From: an uncultured Bacteroidales bacterium
GTDB lineage: Bacteria; Bacteroidota; Bacteroidia; Bacteroidales; WCHB1-69
Length of the DNA: 64,000 nucleotides
Direction of reading: 5' to 3'
Assembly (NCBI GenBank): GCA_900316305.1
Contig: ONCM01000026.1
Coordinates: 1 to 64,000, forward strand
Numbering within the stretch: the first letter of the stretch is position 1; each line of letters opens with the position of its first letter. Positions 51,610 through 60,663 of this stretch are shown piece by piece. The notes below the pieces were generated by a model. It was not told where the DNA came from. It did no database searches and saw only the letters and a list, made by a program, of their open reading frames with translations. The position numbers and the translations under genes were made by a program.

Positions 51610-52557
51610 ATGAACGCCTTAACAAAAACCAATTACCAATTCCCGAATCAAAAATCGGTGTATCACGGAAAAGTCCGTGACGTCTATTTCTTAGACGATG
51701 TGTTAGTGATGGTCGCCAGCGACCGCATCAGCGCCTTTGATGTCATTCTGCCGAAGGGCATCCCCTACAAAGGTCAGATCCTCAACCAGATAGCTTCCAA
51801 ATTCTTGGATGCCACCAGCGACATCTGTCCGAACTGGAAGATGGCCACCCCCGACCCGATGGTCACGGTGGGCCGCGTCTGCAAGGGCTTCCCGGTGGAG
51901 ATGATCGTGCGCGGCTACCTCTGCGGCAGCGCATGGCGCTTCTACAAGAACGGCGGCCGCAACCTCTGCGGCAACATCCTGCCTGATGGGATGAAGGAGA
52001 ACCAGAAGTTTCCCGTGCCGCTCATCACCCCGACCACCAAGGCCGAGCAGGGCGAGCACGATGCCGACATCTCCAAGGAGGAAATCCTCGCCAAGGGCCT
52101 CGTCTCCCCCGAAGACTACGCCGTTTTGGAGGATTACACGATGAAGCTCTTCCTCCGCGGCACCGAAATCGCGGCCAAGAAGGGATTGATCCTCGTGGAT
52201 ACCAAATACGAATTCGGCAAGGCGGACGACAAGATCTACCTCATCGATGAAATCCACACCCCCGACTCTTCCCGCTACTTCTACGCCCAAGGCTACGAGG
52301 AGCAGTTCGCCAAAGGCCTGCCGCAGAAGCAGTTGTCGAAGGAATTCGTGCGCGAGTGGCTGATGGCCAACGGTTTCCAAGGCCAGGAAGGCCAGCAGGT
52401 CCCCAAAATGACCGAAGAGGTCGTCAACGGCATCACCCAACGCTACATCGAACTCTACGAGAACATCACCGGCGAGAAGTTCGTCCCCGCCCCCGCAGAG
52501 AACGTGGAGCAGAGGATTTATGACAATGTAACGAAGTGGCTGGCCGACAGGCGATGA
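51610..52557 (+). CDS. purC: Phosphoribosylaminoimidazole-succinocarboxamide synthase
   Basis: 315 residues, the long form of SAICAR synthetase. It joins CAIR and aspartate with ATP in purine synthesis. Motifs: [20 protein letters not shown] followed by [39 protein letters not shown] [12 protein letters not shown], and [20 protein letters not shown] (the SAICAR signature with IHTPDSSR). Complete and uninterrupted. Simple repeats on both sides suggest a separate transcription unit, though no clear promoter is visible. Confidence 0.97.
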   Translation: MNALTKTNYQFPNQKSVYHGKVRDVYFLDDVLVMVASDRISAFDVILPKGIPYKGQILNQIASKFLDATSDICPNWKMATPDPMVTVGRVCKGFPVEMIVRGYLCGSAWRFYKNGGRNLCGNILPDGMKENQKFPVPLITPTTKAEQGEHDADISKEEILAKGLVSPEDYAVLEDYTMKLFLRGTEIAAKKGLILVDTKYEFGKADDKIYLIDEIHTPDSSRYFYAQGYEEQFAKGLPQKQLSKEFVREWLMANGFQGQEGQQVPKMTEEVVNGITQRYIELYENITGEKFVPAPAENVEQRIYDNVTKWLADRR

Positions 52558-52722
52558 AGCGATGAGACGATGAAACGATGAAGAGGCGATGAAGGAACGA
52601 TGAAAAGATGATGAGAGAATAAGATGATTAAAAGTACGTACTTACGATTAACTGCTAACTACTAACTGCTAACTCTTTCCTCGCTTCAATAACCCATAAC
52701 CTATAACCCATAACCATTCAAT
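52558..52722. repeat. GATGAAACGATGA and AACCCATAACC simple repeats
   Basis: GATGAAGCGATGAGACGATG-type units (52553-52620), then TAACTGCTAACTACTAACTG and CATAACCTATAACCCATAAC. No coding potential was seen. Confidence 0.65.
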
Positions 52723-52723
52723 A

Positions 52724-54391
52724 ATGAAGTACCTGATCATAGGCGGTGTGGCAGGCGGAGCATCGGCGGCCGCACGACTGCGAAGACTCAGTGAAGATGC
52801 TGAAATCATCATGTTCGAGAAGGGCGAACACATCTCGTATGCCAACTGCGGCATGCCCTACTACATCGGCAACACCATCGAGGAGCGCAAGCGGCTCTTC
52901 GTGCAAACACCCGTCTCCTTCGGCAATCGTTACGACGTGGATGTCAGGACGTTGCAGGAGGTGACCGCCATCGACCGCGAGGCGCACACTGTGGAGGTCA
53001 AGAATCTGCGCAACGGCAAGACCTACAGCGAGGAATACGACATCCTGCTGCTGTCGCCCGGTGCGGAACCCGTAATCCCCGAATTGCCCGGTATTCACAG
53101 CGAGAAGATCTTCACCCTGCGCAGCGTCAGCGATTGCGACAAAATCAAGATGCAAGCCGTTGAATCCCTGCACGATAACGCCAAAGCGGTGATTATCGGC
53201 GGCGGCTTCATCGGGTTGGAGATGGCTGAAAACCTACACAAGATTGGCTACCAAATTACCGTGGTGGAGAAAGCCGACCACATCCTCACTCCCGTGGATG
53301 AACCAATTGCCGCTGTCGCGCAGAAACACCTGAAAGACAAAGGTGTGCAGTTGATTACGGGCAACGGCATCTCCGGATTTGAGGAAAACGGCGACCAACT
53401 GACTGTCTGTTTGGAAGATGGACAGAAGTTATACTGCGACCTCGCGGTGCTGAGCATCGGTGTGCGTCCGAACACGACGCTGGCGGAAGCTGCCGGACTG
53501 GAAATCGGCAGAGGCATCAAGGTCAACGAATACCTGCAGACCTCCGACGAGCGCATTTTCGCCGTGGGCGACGCCATCGAATTCCCGCATCCTGTGACGG
53601 GCATCCCATACTGCAACTTCCTCGCAGGTCCCGCGAATGCGCAGGCCCGTATCGCCGCCATGAACATGGTATATCCCGAAAGCGTGGTCTATCAAGGTTC
53701 TGTGGGCACTGCCATCGCGAAGATTTTCGATTTGGCTGTAGCTTCTACGGGATTGAACGAAGCGGCTTTACAACAGGCTGGTCTCGCTTACGAGACCGTC
53801 ATCGTGCATCCCGCCGCACACGCTACCTACTACCCAGGCAACACCCCGATGTCGCTGAAGCTGAACTTCTCCATGGAGGACGGCATGATTTACGGCGCAC
53901 AAGCTATCGGGATGCAAAATATTGACAAACAGATTGATACCATCTCCCTGCTGCTCAAGCACCACGGCACCATCTTCGACCTCGTGAACAGCGAGCACAC
54001 TTACGCGCCGCCGTTTGGATCGGCCAAGAGTCCCGTGATGTTCGCGGGCATGGTGGCCGAGAACATTTTTGCCCACCTGATGAACCCGATTCACGCGAAA
54101 CAGTTGGACGAGATGATTGACAACAAGGAGGACTTCTTCCTATTGGATGTCCGCGAAATACCTGAGTACAAGAGCGGTACCATCGAAGGAGCCACCCGCT
54201 ACTCCGTGGATGAGCTCCGTGAATTCCTCGAAGAGATTCCCGAAGGGAAGAAGATCGTTGTCTTCTGTGAGGTCGGTTTGCGCGGCTACGTTGCCGCACG
54301 TATCCTCATGCAAAACGGCTTCGACGAGGTCTATAACCTCATCGGCGGCATGCGCACGTACCGATTGATTGGTCGGCACCTGACCGTTTAA
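52724..54391 (+). CDS. CoA-disulfide reductase with C-terminal rhodanese domain
   Basis: 555 residues. The FAD/NAD(P) pyridine nucleotide-disulfide oxidoreductase core has FAD motif IIGGVAGGASAAARLRRLSE, active-site Cys42 in ANCGMPYYIG, a second dinucleotide motif AVIIGGGFIGLEMAEN and FAVGDAIEF. The rhodanese domain (about 460-555) has its active Cys515 in FCEVGLRG. CoADR-RHD proteins reduce CoA disulfides, CoA persulfides and polysulfide with NAD(P)H. This could feed or relieve the DsrC sulfur-relay system in the window; that link is inferred. Confidence 0.93.
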   Translation: MKYLIIGGVAGGASAAARLRRLSEDAEIIMFEKGEHISYANCGMPYYIGNTIEERKRLFVQTPVSFGNRYDVDVRTLQEVTAIDREAHTVEVKNLRNGKTYSEEYDILLLSPGAEPVIPELPGIHSEKIFTLRSVSDCDKIKMQAVESLHDNAKAVIIGGGFIGLEMAENLHKIGYQITVVEKADHILTPVDEPIAAVAQKHLKDKGVQLITGNGISGFEENGDQLTVCLEDGQKLYCDLAVLSIGVRPNTTLAEAAGLEIGRGIKVNEYLQTSDERIFAVGDAIEFPHPVTGIPYCNFLAGPANAQARIAAMNMVYPESVVYQGSVGTAIAKIFDLAVASTGLNEAALQQAGLAYETVIVHPAAHATYYPGNTPMSLKLNFSMEDGMIYGAQAIGMQNIDKQIDTISLLLKHHGTIFDLVNSEHTYAPPFGSAKSPVMFAGMVAENIFAHLMNPIHAKQLDEMIDNKEDFFLLDVREIPEYKSGTIEGATRYSVDELREFLEEIPEGKKIVVFCEVGLRGYVAARILMQNGFDEVYNLIGGMRTYRLIGRHLTV

Positions 54392-54422
54392 CGATTACAC
54401 CATTTAATACCTTTAAAAACAC

Positions 54423-54456
54423 GTAGAGACGCGCCATGGCACGTCTCTACATTTTT
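54423..54456. repeat. GTAGAGACG palindrome, copy 6, as terminator
   Basis: GTAGAGACGCGCCATGG...CACGTCTCTAC followed by ATTTTTTATA. It sits between convergent genes and has the form of a bidirectional terminator. Confidence 0.8.
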
Positions 54457-54473
54457 TATATACGTCAGACGGA

Positions 54474-56633
54474 TTATTTCCGCACATCCATCTCTTTCAA
54501 CAGATAGCCGGCACCGCCGAACTTGTCGATGACAAAGAGGACATAGCGAACGTCCACGTTGATACAACGTTGGAGCTCGGTGTTGAACACGATATCGCTG
54601 CTCAAAGCCTCCCAGTTGCCGTCGAAAGCCAGACCGATGAGCTCGCCGTTGGCGTTCATGATCGGGCTGCCGGAGTTACCACCGGTGATGTCGTTGTTGG
54701 AGAGGAAGCAGACGTGCATAGAGCCGTCCTTATCCAGATATTGACCGAAATCTTTCTTCAGGATGAGGTCTTTCAGCTTGGCAGGAACGTCGAACTCGAA
54801 ATCGCCGGGAACCTCTTTTTCGAGAATACCCTTGGTGGTGGTGTAGTAGTTATAGTGCACACCATCAGCAGGATAGTAGTCACAAATAGTACCGAAAGTG
54901 GTACGCATGGTGCTGTTGGCATCCGGATACATCGGCGTGGCAGCATTCATTTCCTTCAAAGCGGCAATGTAAGTGCGGCGCGGCACTTCCAACTTTTCGT
55001 CCACATCCATAGCCGCGGAAGCAGTTACGATATATTGGAACAGAGCTTGGAAATACTGGTAAGAAGGATCGCTCTCAAGCACCTTGTTGGAAGGCTTCTT
55101 TACGAACTTCTCGAAATTTTCCTTGCTGATAAAAATGGAATTGAGCATAGCCTTCTCGAAAGCGTCATAGTTGCCTTTGTAGTTCTTGGTGAAGAACGTG
55201 AGGTCGGGACGGTTGGCTTCGGAATGGCTTTCCCAAGTCTTAAGGCAGGCCACCACGATCTTAGCCTCGGTAGCAGGATCGGTGTCATTATTATATTTGT
55301 CGAAAGATTTCAGCAATTTCTCAACCTTGGAATCATCGAATTTCTTCTGACCCTTGTCGAGTTTCAGCTGGCCTTGCAGACGCAGGGTAGCGAGCAGCGT
55401 GGGAGAAGCAGAGAACTGCAGGTTGCCGTTCAATGCGGCTTTATACTTGGCACCATCTACTTCCTTGCAGATCTTTTCGATTTCAGCAAGACAGTTGCCA
55501 TATTTTTCCTTGCGGGTCTTGTCGGCGTTGATCCATTTGGTCAGTTCGGCCTCTTGTTTGGCTTTGGATTCCACCACTTTGAGGGCTTTCAAGCTCTCCA
55601 CCTCACCGTGTTGGTTTTTCCAGTAGTTGGCCAGACCGGCGTGCTTGTCAGCATATTGCAGATTCACCTTGTTGTCGGCTTCCATTGCATCGTGCATCAC
55701 GGGCAGGATGACATCCAAAGGCTCATAGATAGCGGGAGCATTGATATCAATCTCGTTCTGCACCTCGTAAGAAGTCATGAAGCGGTTGGTGGTGCCGGGA
55801 TAACCCCAAATCATGGTGTAATCACCAGGTTGATAACCCTTTAAGCTAATGGGCAGATAGTGCTTCGGGTGCATCGGGACATTGTCCTTGGAGTACTTGG
55901 CAGGGGAACCGTCGGGAGCGGTGTAGATGCGGAAGACGGTGAAGTCGCCGGTGTGACGGGGCCACATCCAGTTGTCGGTGTCGCCGCCAAACTTACCAAT
56001 GGCACTCGGGGGAGCCACCACGAGACGCACGTCCTCGTACATGGTGTACACGAACATATAGTACTCGTTGCCTTCGTAGAAGGGTTTCACCACGACTTTG
56101 TAACGGCCGTCAGCGGAATTCTCTTTTCTCAGTTTCTTGATAGCCTCTTCCACGTATTTTGCGCGGTCGCTTTCCGTGGTGTTGTTATCCACCTTTGCCA
56201 ACACGATGCTCGTCACATCTTCCATTCTTTCAAGGAAATGCACGTGGAAATTCACGGGCAGCTCCTCTTCCTTGCTCATGGCGAAAAAGCCGTTGTTGAG
56301 ATAGTCGTGCTCCACGGAGGAGAGTTCGACCACGGAAGAGTAACCGCAGTGGTGGTTGGTGAACATCAGACCGTCTTTGGAGACCATCTCACCGGTGCAG
56401 AAGCCATCGCCAAGTTGCACGATAGCATCTTTCAGGGAAGAATGGTTGATGTCATACAATTGCTCAGCGGTCAATTTCAGACCCATTTTCTGCATGGTGG
56501 CATAGTTGTAGTTCTTGATGAACATCGGCAGCCACATGCCTTCATCGGGCGGATTCACAGCAAAAACGGGAGCCATGATTGCCAAAACTGCCAGTAACAG
56601 CAGTTGTTTTTTCAAAAATGATAAAAATTTCAT
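54474..56633 (-). CDS. S46 family dipeptidyl-peptidase (DPP7-like)
   Basis: 719 residues with a signal peptide (LLLLAVLAIMAPVFAV). The chymotrypsin-like S46 peptidase removes N-terminal dipeptides from oligopeptides in the periplasm. Catalytic His lies in FTNHHCGYSS (94-95 region), Asp in the middle and Ser in TGGNSGSPIMNANGELIG. The specificity residue after AFD is Gly (FDGNWEAL), as in DPP7, which prefers hydrophobic P1; DPP11 has Arg there for acidic P1. The C-terminal RYVLFVIDKFGG is typical. It lies 15 bp downstream of lspA in the same orientation, so the two form an operon. Confidence 0.95.
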   Translation of the reverse strand: MKFLSFLKKQLLLLAVLAIMAPVFAVNPPDEGMWLPMFIKNYNYATMQKMGLKLTAEQLYDINHSSLKDAIVQLGDGFCTGEMVSKDGLMFTNHHCGYSSVVELSSVEHDYLNNGFFAMSKEEELPVNFHVHFLERMEDVTSIVLAKVDNNTTESDRAKYVEEAIKKLRKENSADGRYKVVVKPFYEGNEYYMFVYTMYEDVRLVVAPPSAIGKFGGDTDNWMWPRHTGDFTVFRIYTAPDGSPAKYSKDNVPMHPKHYLPISLKGYQPGDYTMIWGYPGTTNRFMTSYEVQNEIDINAPAIYEPLDVILPVMHDAMEADNKVNLQYADKHAGLANYWKNQHGEVESLKALKVVESKAKQEAELTKWINADKTRKEKYGNCLAEIEKICKEVDGAKYKAALNGNLQFSASPTLLATLRLQGQLKLDKGQKKFDDSKVEKLLKSFDKYNNDTDPATEAKIVVACLKTWESHSEANRPDLTFFTKNYKGNYDAFEKAMLNSIFISKENFEKFVKKPSNKVLESDPSYQYFQALFQYIVTASAAMDVDEKLEVPRRTYIAALKEMNAATPMYPDANSTMRTTFGTICDYYPADGVHYNYYTTTKGILEKEVPGDFEFDVPAKLKDLILKKDFGQYLDKDGSMHVCFLSNNDITGGNSGSPIMNANGELIGLAFDGNWEALSSDIVFNTELQRCINVDVRYVLFVIDKFGGAGYLLKEMDVRK

Positions 56634-56648
56634 AGTACTTTTAATTAA

Positions 56649-57398
56649 TTATTGTTTGTTTGAATTATTATCTACAGTAGAAGTTTGTTTGTCCTGTAGA
56701 GACGTTTCCTGTAGAGACGTTTCATGAAACGTCTCTACATTTTCAACGATAGACGCATCCACCTCCTCATTTGCTACACTTTTCTCCTGTTTATCTTCCA
56801 AATCGCTGAAAATCCGTTTGTTAAAGATGATAGCCATGAAGATGCCGACGGTGATGCAGGCATCGGCGAAGTTGAAGATGGCGGGGAAGAAATAGGTGCC
56901 GCCCCACAACGGGAATTTTTCCGGAATGAGGAAGAGCTTGAGGTAGAACATATCCACCACCTTGCCGAAGAAGAACGGCGCATAGCCGTGTCCTGGCGAC
57001 CATTGTGCAACTTCCAGAAAACTGCTTTCCGTGAAGAAAAGTCCGTAGAACATGCTGTCGATGATGTTGCCGAAAGCGCCGGCAATCACCAGACAAAAAA
57101 TGGTCAGCACCACACCGTCCATCTTGTCGCGCTTCAGTCGGTTGATGAAATACCACACCAACAAACCCACCAACGCCACGCGCACCAGCGACAGCACCAA
57201 CTTTCCAATCTGTTGCCCAAAACTGATTCCGAAGGCCATGCCCTCGTTCTCCACAAAATGCAGATTAAACCATTGTCCGATTAACGGAACTGTCTGACCT
57301 AAAGCCAAATGCGTTTTCACCCAAAACTTAATGATCTGATCAGTCACAATCAGAATCAACACCACTATGATGGCCAACCAAGCGTATTTTTTTTTCAA
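56649..57398 (-). CDS. lspA: Lipoprotein signal peptidase II with repeat-derived C-terminal tail
   Basis: 249 residues, longer than usual (160-200). Four membrane segments are visible (about 8-28, 67-87, 97-117, 173-193). Catalytic Asp114 lies in GNIIDSMFYG and Asp179 in FNFADACITVG. LspA cleaves prolipoproteins after lipidation in the inner membrane. The cytoplasmic tail (195-249) includes VETFHETSLQ and ETSLQD (221-236), encoded by the GTAGAGACG palindrome at 56696-56738 read in frame. The promoter is at 57443; the S46 gene follows. Confidence 0.95.
   Translation of the reverse strand: MKKKYAWLAIIVVLILIVTDQIIKFWVKTHLALGQTVPLIGQWFNLHFVENEGMAFGISFGQQIGKLVLSLVRVALVGLLVWYFINRLKRDKMDGVVLTIFCLVIAGAFGNIIDSMFYGLFFTESSFLEVAQWSPGHGYAPFFFGKVVDMFYLKLFLIPEKFPLWGGTYFFPAIFNFADACITVGIFMAIIFNKRIFSDLEDKQEKSVANEEVDASIVENVETFHETSLQETSLQDKQTSTVDNNSNKQ
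56696..56738. repeat. GTAGAGACG palindrome, copy 7, inside lspA
   Basis: GTAGAGACGTTTCCT followed by the palindrome GTAGAGACGTTTCATGAAAC / GTCTCTAC. It lies in the 3' coding part of lspA, in a frame without its TAG stop. Confidence 0.85.
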
Positions 57399-57442
57399 AA
57401 TGACAATATTTTTATGAGAACGCAGTTCTTTATAACAAGCGG

Positions 57443-57450
57443 CAAAGATA
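57443..57450 (-). promoter_or_regulatory. -7 promoter element of lspA
   Basis: TATCTTTGCCGC on the minus strand, 45 bp before the lspA start. Confidence 0.7.
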
Positions 57451-57490
57451 TAAAAATAATGGAAAAACGCCTACGTTATGAAATATTTTA

Positions 57491-57498
57491 TATTTTTG
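57491..57498 (+). promoter_or_regulatory. -7 promoter element of the 57526-60588 operon
   Basis: TATTTTTGCGATT, 28 bp before ATG 57526; it rejects the earlier in-frame ATG at 57478, which precedes it. Confidence 0.7.
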
Positions 57499-57525
57499 CG
57501 ATTCGATTTATTAAACAAACCCATT

Positions 57526-57951
57526 ATGAAAAAATTGAAGATTTTTCTGCCCATCCTGATAGCCATCGCAGGTATCATTCTCTTCGCACAATGCAAGAAA
57601 GACCACTCCTGCAACATGAAAGTCACCTGCTACTACTCCTCCAATGGCATGGATGCAGATTCCGTGGTGCCGTACGCACTCATCTCCTTTGACACCCTGA
57701 AATACAACGCAGGACTTGCCGTGGATCCCGCCATTTCAAGCGTGCAGAATGTCCCGACCAACGCCCAAGGCGTCTTCACATATACCCTCAGATATCCGGC
57801 TCTGCTGATCGTCAACGCCGTGAAATTCGACACCCTTCGTGACGATTTTGGCAACGTGCTCGAAGCGCACAAATATACCGGAACCACCCAAGTGCAACTC
57901 TATGAGGGTGAGACGACTGAAAAGACCATCTTGATGGTAGAGACTAACTAA
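57526..57951 (+). CDS. Small lipoprotein with one beta domain
   Basis: About 141 residues from ATG 57526. A lipoprotein signal (MKKLKIFLPILIAIAGIILF, then AQC; Cys23) is followed by a domain with CNMKVTCYYSSNGMDADSVV, GVFTYTLRYPALLIVNAVKF and a C-terminal TQVQLYEGETTEKTILMVET, a beta-sandwich like pattern. No known family. First gene of an operon with mltF and purD. Confidence 0.75.
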   Translation: MKKLKIFLPILIAIAGIILFAQCKKDHSCNMKVTCYYSSNGMDADSVVPYALISFDTLKYNAGLAVDPAISSVQNVPTNAQGVFTYTLRYPALLIVNAVKFDTLRDDFGNVLEAHKYTGTTQVQLYEGETTEKTILMVETN

Positions 57952-57961
57952 AAACGTTGTT

Positions 57962-59329
57962 TTGAACAGGAAATACCACAGTTATCTATTCCTGATCGTA
58001 GCGTCCCTGATTCTCGCCGCCACTGTTCTGCTGCGCGGTCACGATTTTGTCTTGCCCAAACTTCACCTCCCCAAACACGAGAAAAAAAACATCGTCCACA
58101 GCGACACCATTTCCGTCTGCCTGTTCTACCATGCAGCCGATTACTTTGTGTATCAAGGTTCTGTCATCGGTTTCCAATACGACATCTTCAAGCAGATGGA
58201 GAAGGATTTCCAACGACCCGTGAACATCACCATCGAGGCGGACCCCGAAAAGATGTTCACTACCGCACTGTCTAATGAGTACGACATTGTCTGTTTCGAC
58301 TTTGACAAATCCAACTACATCCCCTTTTACATTGAAGTGTCAGAGCCCATCGCCTACACCTATCCCGTGCTGATTATGCGCAAAAAGGATGCCTCTTACG
58401 ATTCCGTCCCCCATATCGTCAACACGGCGGCAAAATACTACAACAATTTGGATTTCAGCAATTTGGAAGATCCTGATTCGTGGATTATCCAACACAATCC
58501 TGACTTGGTGATTGAAGATCTGATGGATATGCTGGTCGATAAAACCATCGACTATGCGGTCTGCAACTACAATGAGGCTATCACGCTAATGCCTTTCTAC
58601 ACGCAGCTGACCATCGGGGCGCGCGTGGGGGAAAACTTCCCGCGTATCTGGATTCTCAACACACGTAACAAGCAGCTGAATAGCGATATAAACCGTTGGT
58701 TGTCAGATTATAAGGAGACAAATAAATATCAGGCGCTGTGCGAGAAATATCTCTCGCCGCACTCATACGTCATTTCGCGCTCTTTCGGGAAGAGCAAGAA
58801 CAGCACGTCGCACTATGACGTGGTGATGAAGAAGGCCGCTGCCAAATACGGCTTCGACTGGCGGCTCATCTCCTCCATTATCTATCAGGAATCCAGATTC
58901 ACACCCGACTTGGTCGGTTTTGGCGGCAGCTACGGCATTATGCAGATGATGCCCGTGACCTGCGAACGCTACGGCATCACCGACTCTTCTTCTGTGGAAG
59001 ACCAGATCTGGGCGGGTGCCAAATACATTGCTTTTTTGTGCAACATCTTCAGGGACAAGGTGGATTCGGCCGATTTGTACTATTTTGTCGCAGCGGCCTA
59101 CAACTCCGGTCCCGGCCATATTTTGGACGCCATCGCCTTGTGCGAAAAATATGGCGGCGACCCAACCAAATGGTCGGATGTTTCAACCTATTTGATTAAA
59201 AAGTCACACAAGGAATACTATCGAGACGAAGTGGTGAAATGCGGCTACTACCCCGGCAAGCACACCGTCAACTATGTGGACCAAGTGATAACCAGATACA
59301 ACGGATTTACATTAACAAAGGAAGAATGA
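57962..59329 (+). CDS. mltF: Membrane-bound lytic transglycosylase F (MltF-like)
   Basis: 455 residues; a TTG start at 57962 gives MNRKYHSYLFLIVASLILAA, an N-terminal membrane anchor or signal. Residues about 45-275 form a solute-binding protein family 3 domain (FQYDIFKQMEKDFQRPVNIT). Residues about 285-430 form a goose-type lysozyme/SLT domain with catalytic Glu in IIYQESRFTPDLVGFGG and YGIMQMMPVT, AAYNSGPGH. MltF cleaves peptidoglycan glycosidic bonds to anhydro-muropeptides. It begins 10 bp after the lipoprotein gene and its TGA overlaps the purD ATG. Confidence 0.92.
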   Translation: MNRKYHSYLFLIVASLILAATVLLRGHDFVLPKLHLPKHEKKNIVHSDTISVCLFYHAADYFVYQGSVIGFQYDIFKQMEKDFQRPVNITIEADPEKMFTTALSNEYDIVCFDFDKSNYIPFYIEVSEPIAYTYPVLIMRKKDASYDSVPHIVNTAAKYYNNLDFSNLEDPDSWIIQHNPDLVIEDLMDMLVDKTIDYAVCNYNEAITLMPFYTQLTIGARVGENFPRIWILNTRNKQLNSDINRWLSDYKETNKYQALCEKYLSPHSYVISRSFGKSKNSTSHYDVVMKKAAAKYGFDWRLISSIIYQESRFTPDLVGFGGSYGIMQMMPVTCERYGITDSSSVEDQIWAGAKYIAFLCNIFRDKVDSADLYYFVAAAYNSGPGHILDAIALCEKYGGDPTKWSDVSTYLIKKSHKEYYRDEVVKCGYYPGKHTVNYVDQVITRYNGFTLTKEE

Positions 59330-60588
59330 GAATATTAGTAATCGGACGCGGTGGCCGAGAGCACGCCATCGCTTGGAAAATGGCCCAATCGGCGCTGAAG
59401 CCGGAACTTTTTATTGCCCCCGGCAATGTCGGGATGAAAGCTGTCACAGCACAGACCGGCGCACCAGTCACGTTGGTCAACCTTGACGAGAACGCCACCG
59501 AGACGCTGCGCGATTTCGCATTGCAAAACCACATCGACTTGACAGTAGTAGGTCCCGAGGCCGCACTCGCCAACGACATCGCCACAGTGTTCGCCAAAGC
59601 CGGACTGCGTATCTTCGCCCCAACCGCTGCCGCTGCCCGCATCGAGACGAGCAAGGAATTCGCCAAGGACCTGATGCACAAATACCAGATCCCCACGGCG
59701 GCTTACCGCACCTTTGAAGACTATGCCGCCGCCAAGCAATACTTGGACCAACAGGGAGCCCCCATCGTCATCAAGTACGACGGACTGGCTGCCGGTAAGG
59801 GCGTGGTGGTCGCCATGACCGCTGAAGAGGCCGACAACGCGTTGAAAGACATGCTGTTGGACAACCACTTCGGCAAAGGCAAGGTCGTAATGGAGGAATT
59901 CCTGCAAGGACCTGAGTTCTCGCTTCTTACGTTGGTGAACGGCGAACAAGTGGTGCCGCTCGTCATCGCGCAGGACCACAAACGCGCCTACGACGGCGAC
60001 AAAGGTCCGAACACCGGCGGTATGGGTGCCTACTCGCCCGTGCCGGTCATCCCGAAAGAGCAAATTGAATGGGCGGTGGAGAACATCATGAAGCCGACCG
60101 CAAAAGCCTTGATAGCAGAAGGTTGCCCGTTCTGCGGCGTACTCTATGGCGGACTGATGCTGACCAAAGACGGTCCGAAAGTCATTGAGTTCAACGCCCG
60201 TTTCGGCGATCCTGAAACCGAAGTGGTGCTGCCCAAGCTGAAAAGCGACCTCACCCAGATGATGCTGGATATTCTTGATAACAAAGACGTTAAACCCGAA
60301 TTTCACGATGACGCTTTCTTGGGCGTGGTAATGGCGGCCAAAGGTTATCCCGGCAGCTACACCAAAAACATCCCCCTTCGCAACCCCGACGAACTGCGCC
60401 AACAGGTGTTCTGCATGGGCGTGAAGGAGGAGAATGGCCAGCTACTCTCCAACGGCGGCCGCGTGCTCATCGTCTTGGGACAAGGAAAAACGCTTAAAGA
60501 AGCACAACAAAATGCTTATCAGGGTGTTAAAGAGATGGAACATCCCGAACTTTTCCATCGTTCCGACATCGGCTGGCAGGCGATATAA
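59326..60588 (+). CDS. purD: Phosphoribosylamine-glycine ligase
   Basis: 420 residues from ATG 59326, which overlaps the mltF stop (ATGA). PurD (GAR synthetase) is an ATP-grasp enzyme of purine synthesis. RILVIGRGGREHAIAWKMAQ, TVVGPEAALANDIATVF, PIVIKYDGLAAGKGVVVAMT and KGPNTGGMGAYSPVP followed by GVLYGGLMLTKDGPKVIEFN and RFGDPETE are conserved. Complete. An earlier in-frame start at 59239 would overlap mltF by 90 bp and is rejected. Location with envelope genes rather than other pur genes is unusual. Confidence 0.97.
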   Translation: MRILVIGRGGREHAIAWKMAQSALKPELFIAPGNVGMKAVTAQTGAPVTLVNLDENATETLRDFALQNHIDLTVVGPEAALANDIATVFAKAGLRIFAPTAAAARIETSKEFAKDLMHKYQIPTAAYRTFEDYAAAKQYLDQQGAPIVIKYDGLAAGKGVVVAMTAEEADNALKDMLLDNHFGKGKVVMEEFLQGPEFSLLTLVNGEQVVPLVIAQDHKRAYDGDKGPNTGGMGAYSPVPVIPKEQIEWAVENIMKPTAKALIAEGCPFCGVLYGGLMLTKDGPKVIEFNARFGDPETEVVLPKLKSDLTQMMLDILDNKDVKPEFHDDAFLGVVMAAKGYPGSYTKNIPLRNPDELRQQVFCMGVKEENGQLLSNGGRVLIVLGQGKTLKEAQQNAYQGVKEMEHPELFHRSDIGWQAI

Positions 60589-60608
60589 ACCTGCTTTGCT
60601 ATAACCAT

Positions 60609-60645
60609 AAAAAAATGAGGAACCCGAAAGAGTTCCTCATTTTTT
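60609..60645. terminator. Bidirectional hairpin terminator between purD and cdaA
   Basis: AAAAAATGAGGAAC pairs with GTTCCTCATTTTTT around an 8-nt loop, with A/T runs on both sides. Confidence 0.9.
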
Positions 60646-60663
60646 ATATCCGTACGAAAAATC

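Noticed and set aside
54570..55844. 424-codon open frame opposite the S46 peptidase
   Set aside because: Antisense of a complete S46 gene; low-complexity hydrophobic translation.
4090..56738. Palindromic repeats as a CRISPR array
   Set aside because: Copies are single, dispersed and self-complementary over their whole length; no spacers and no cas genes are present.
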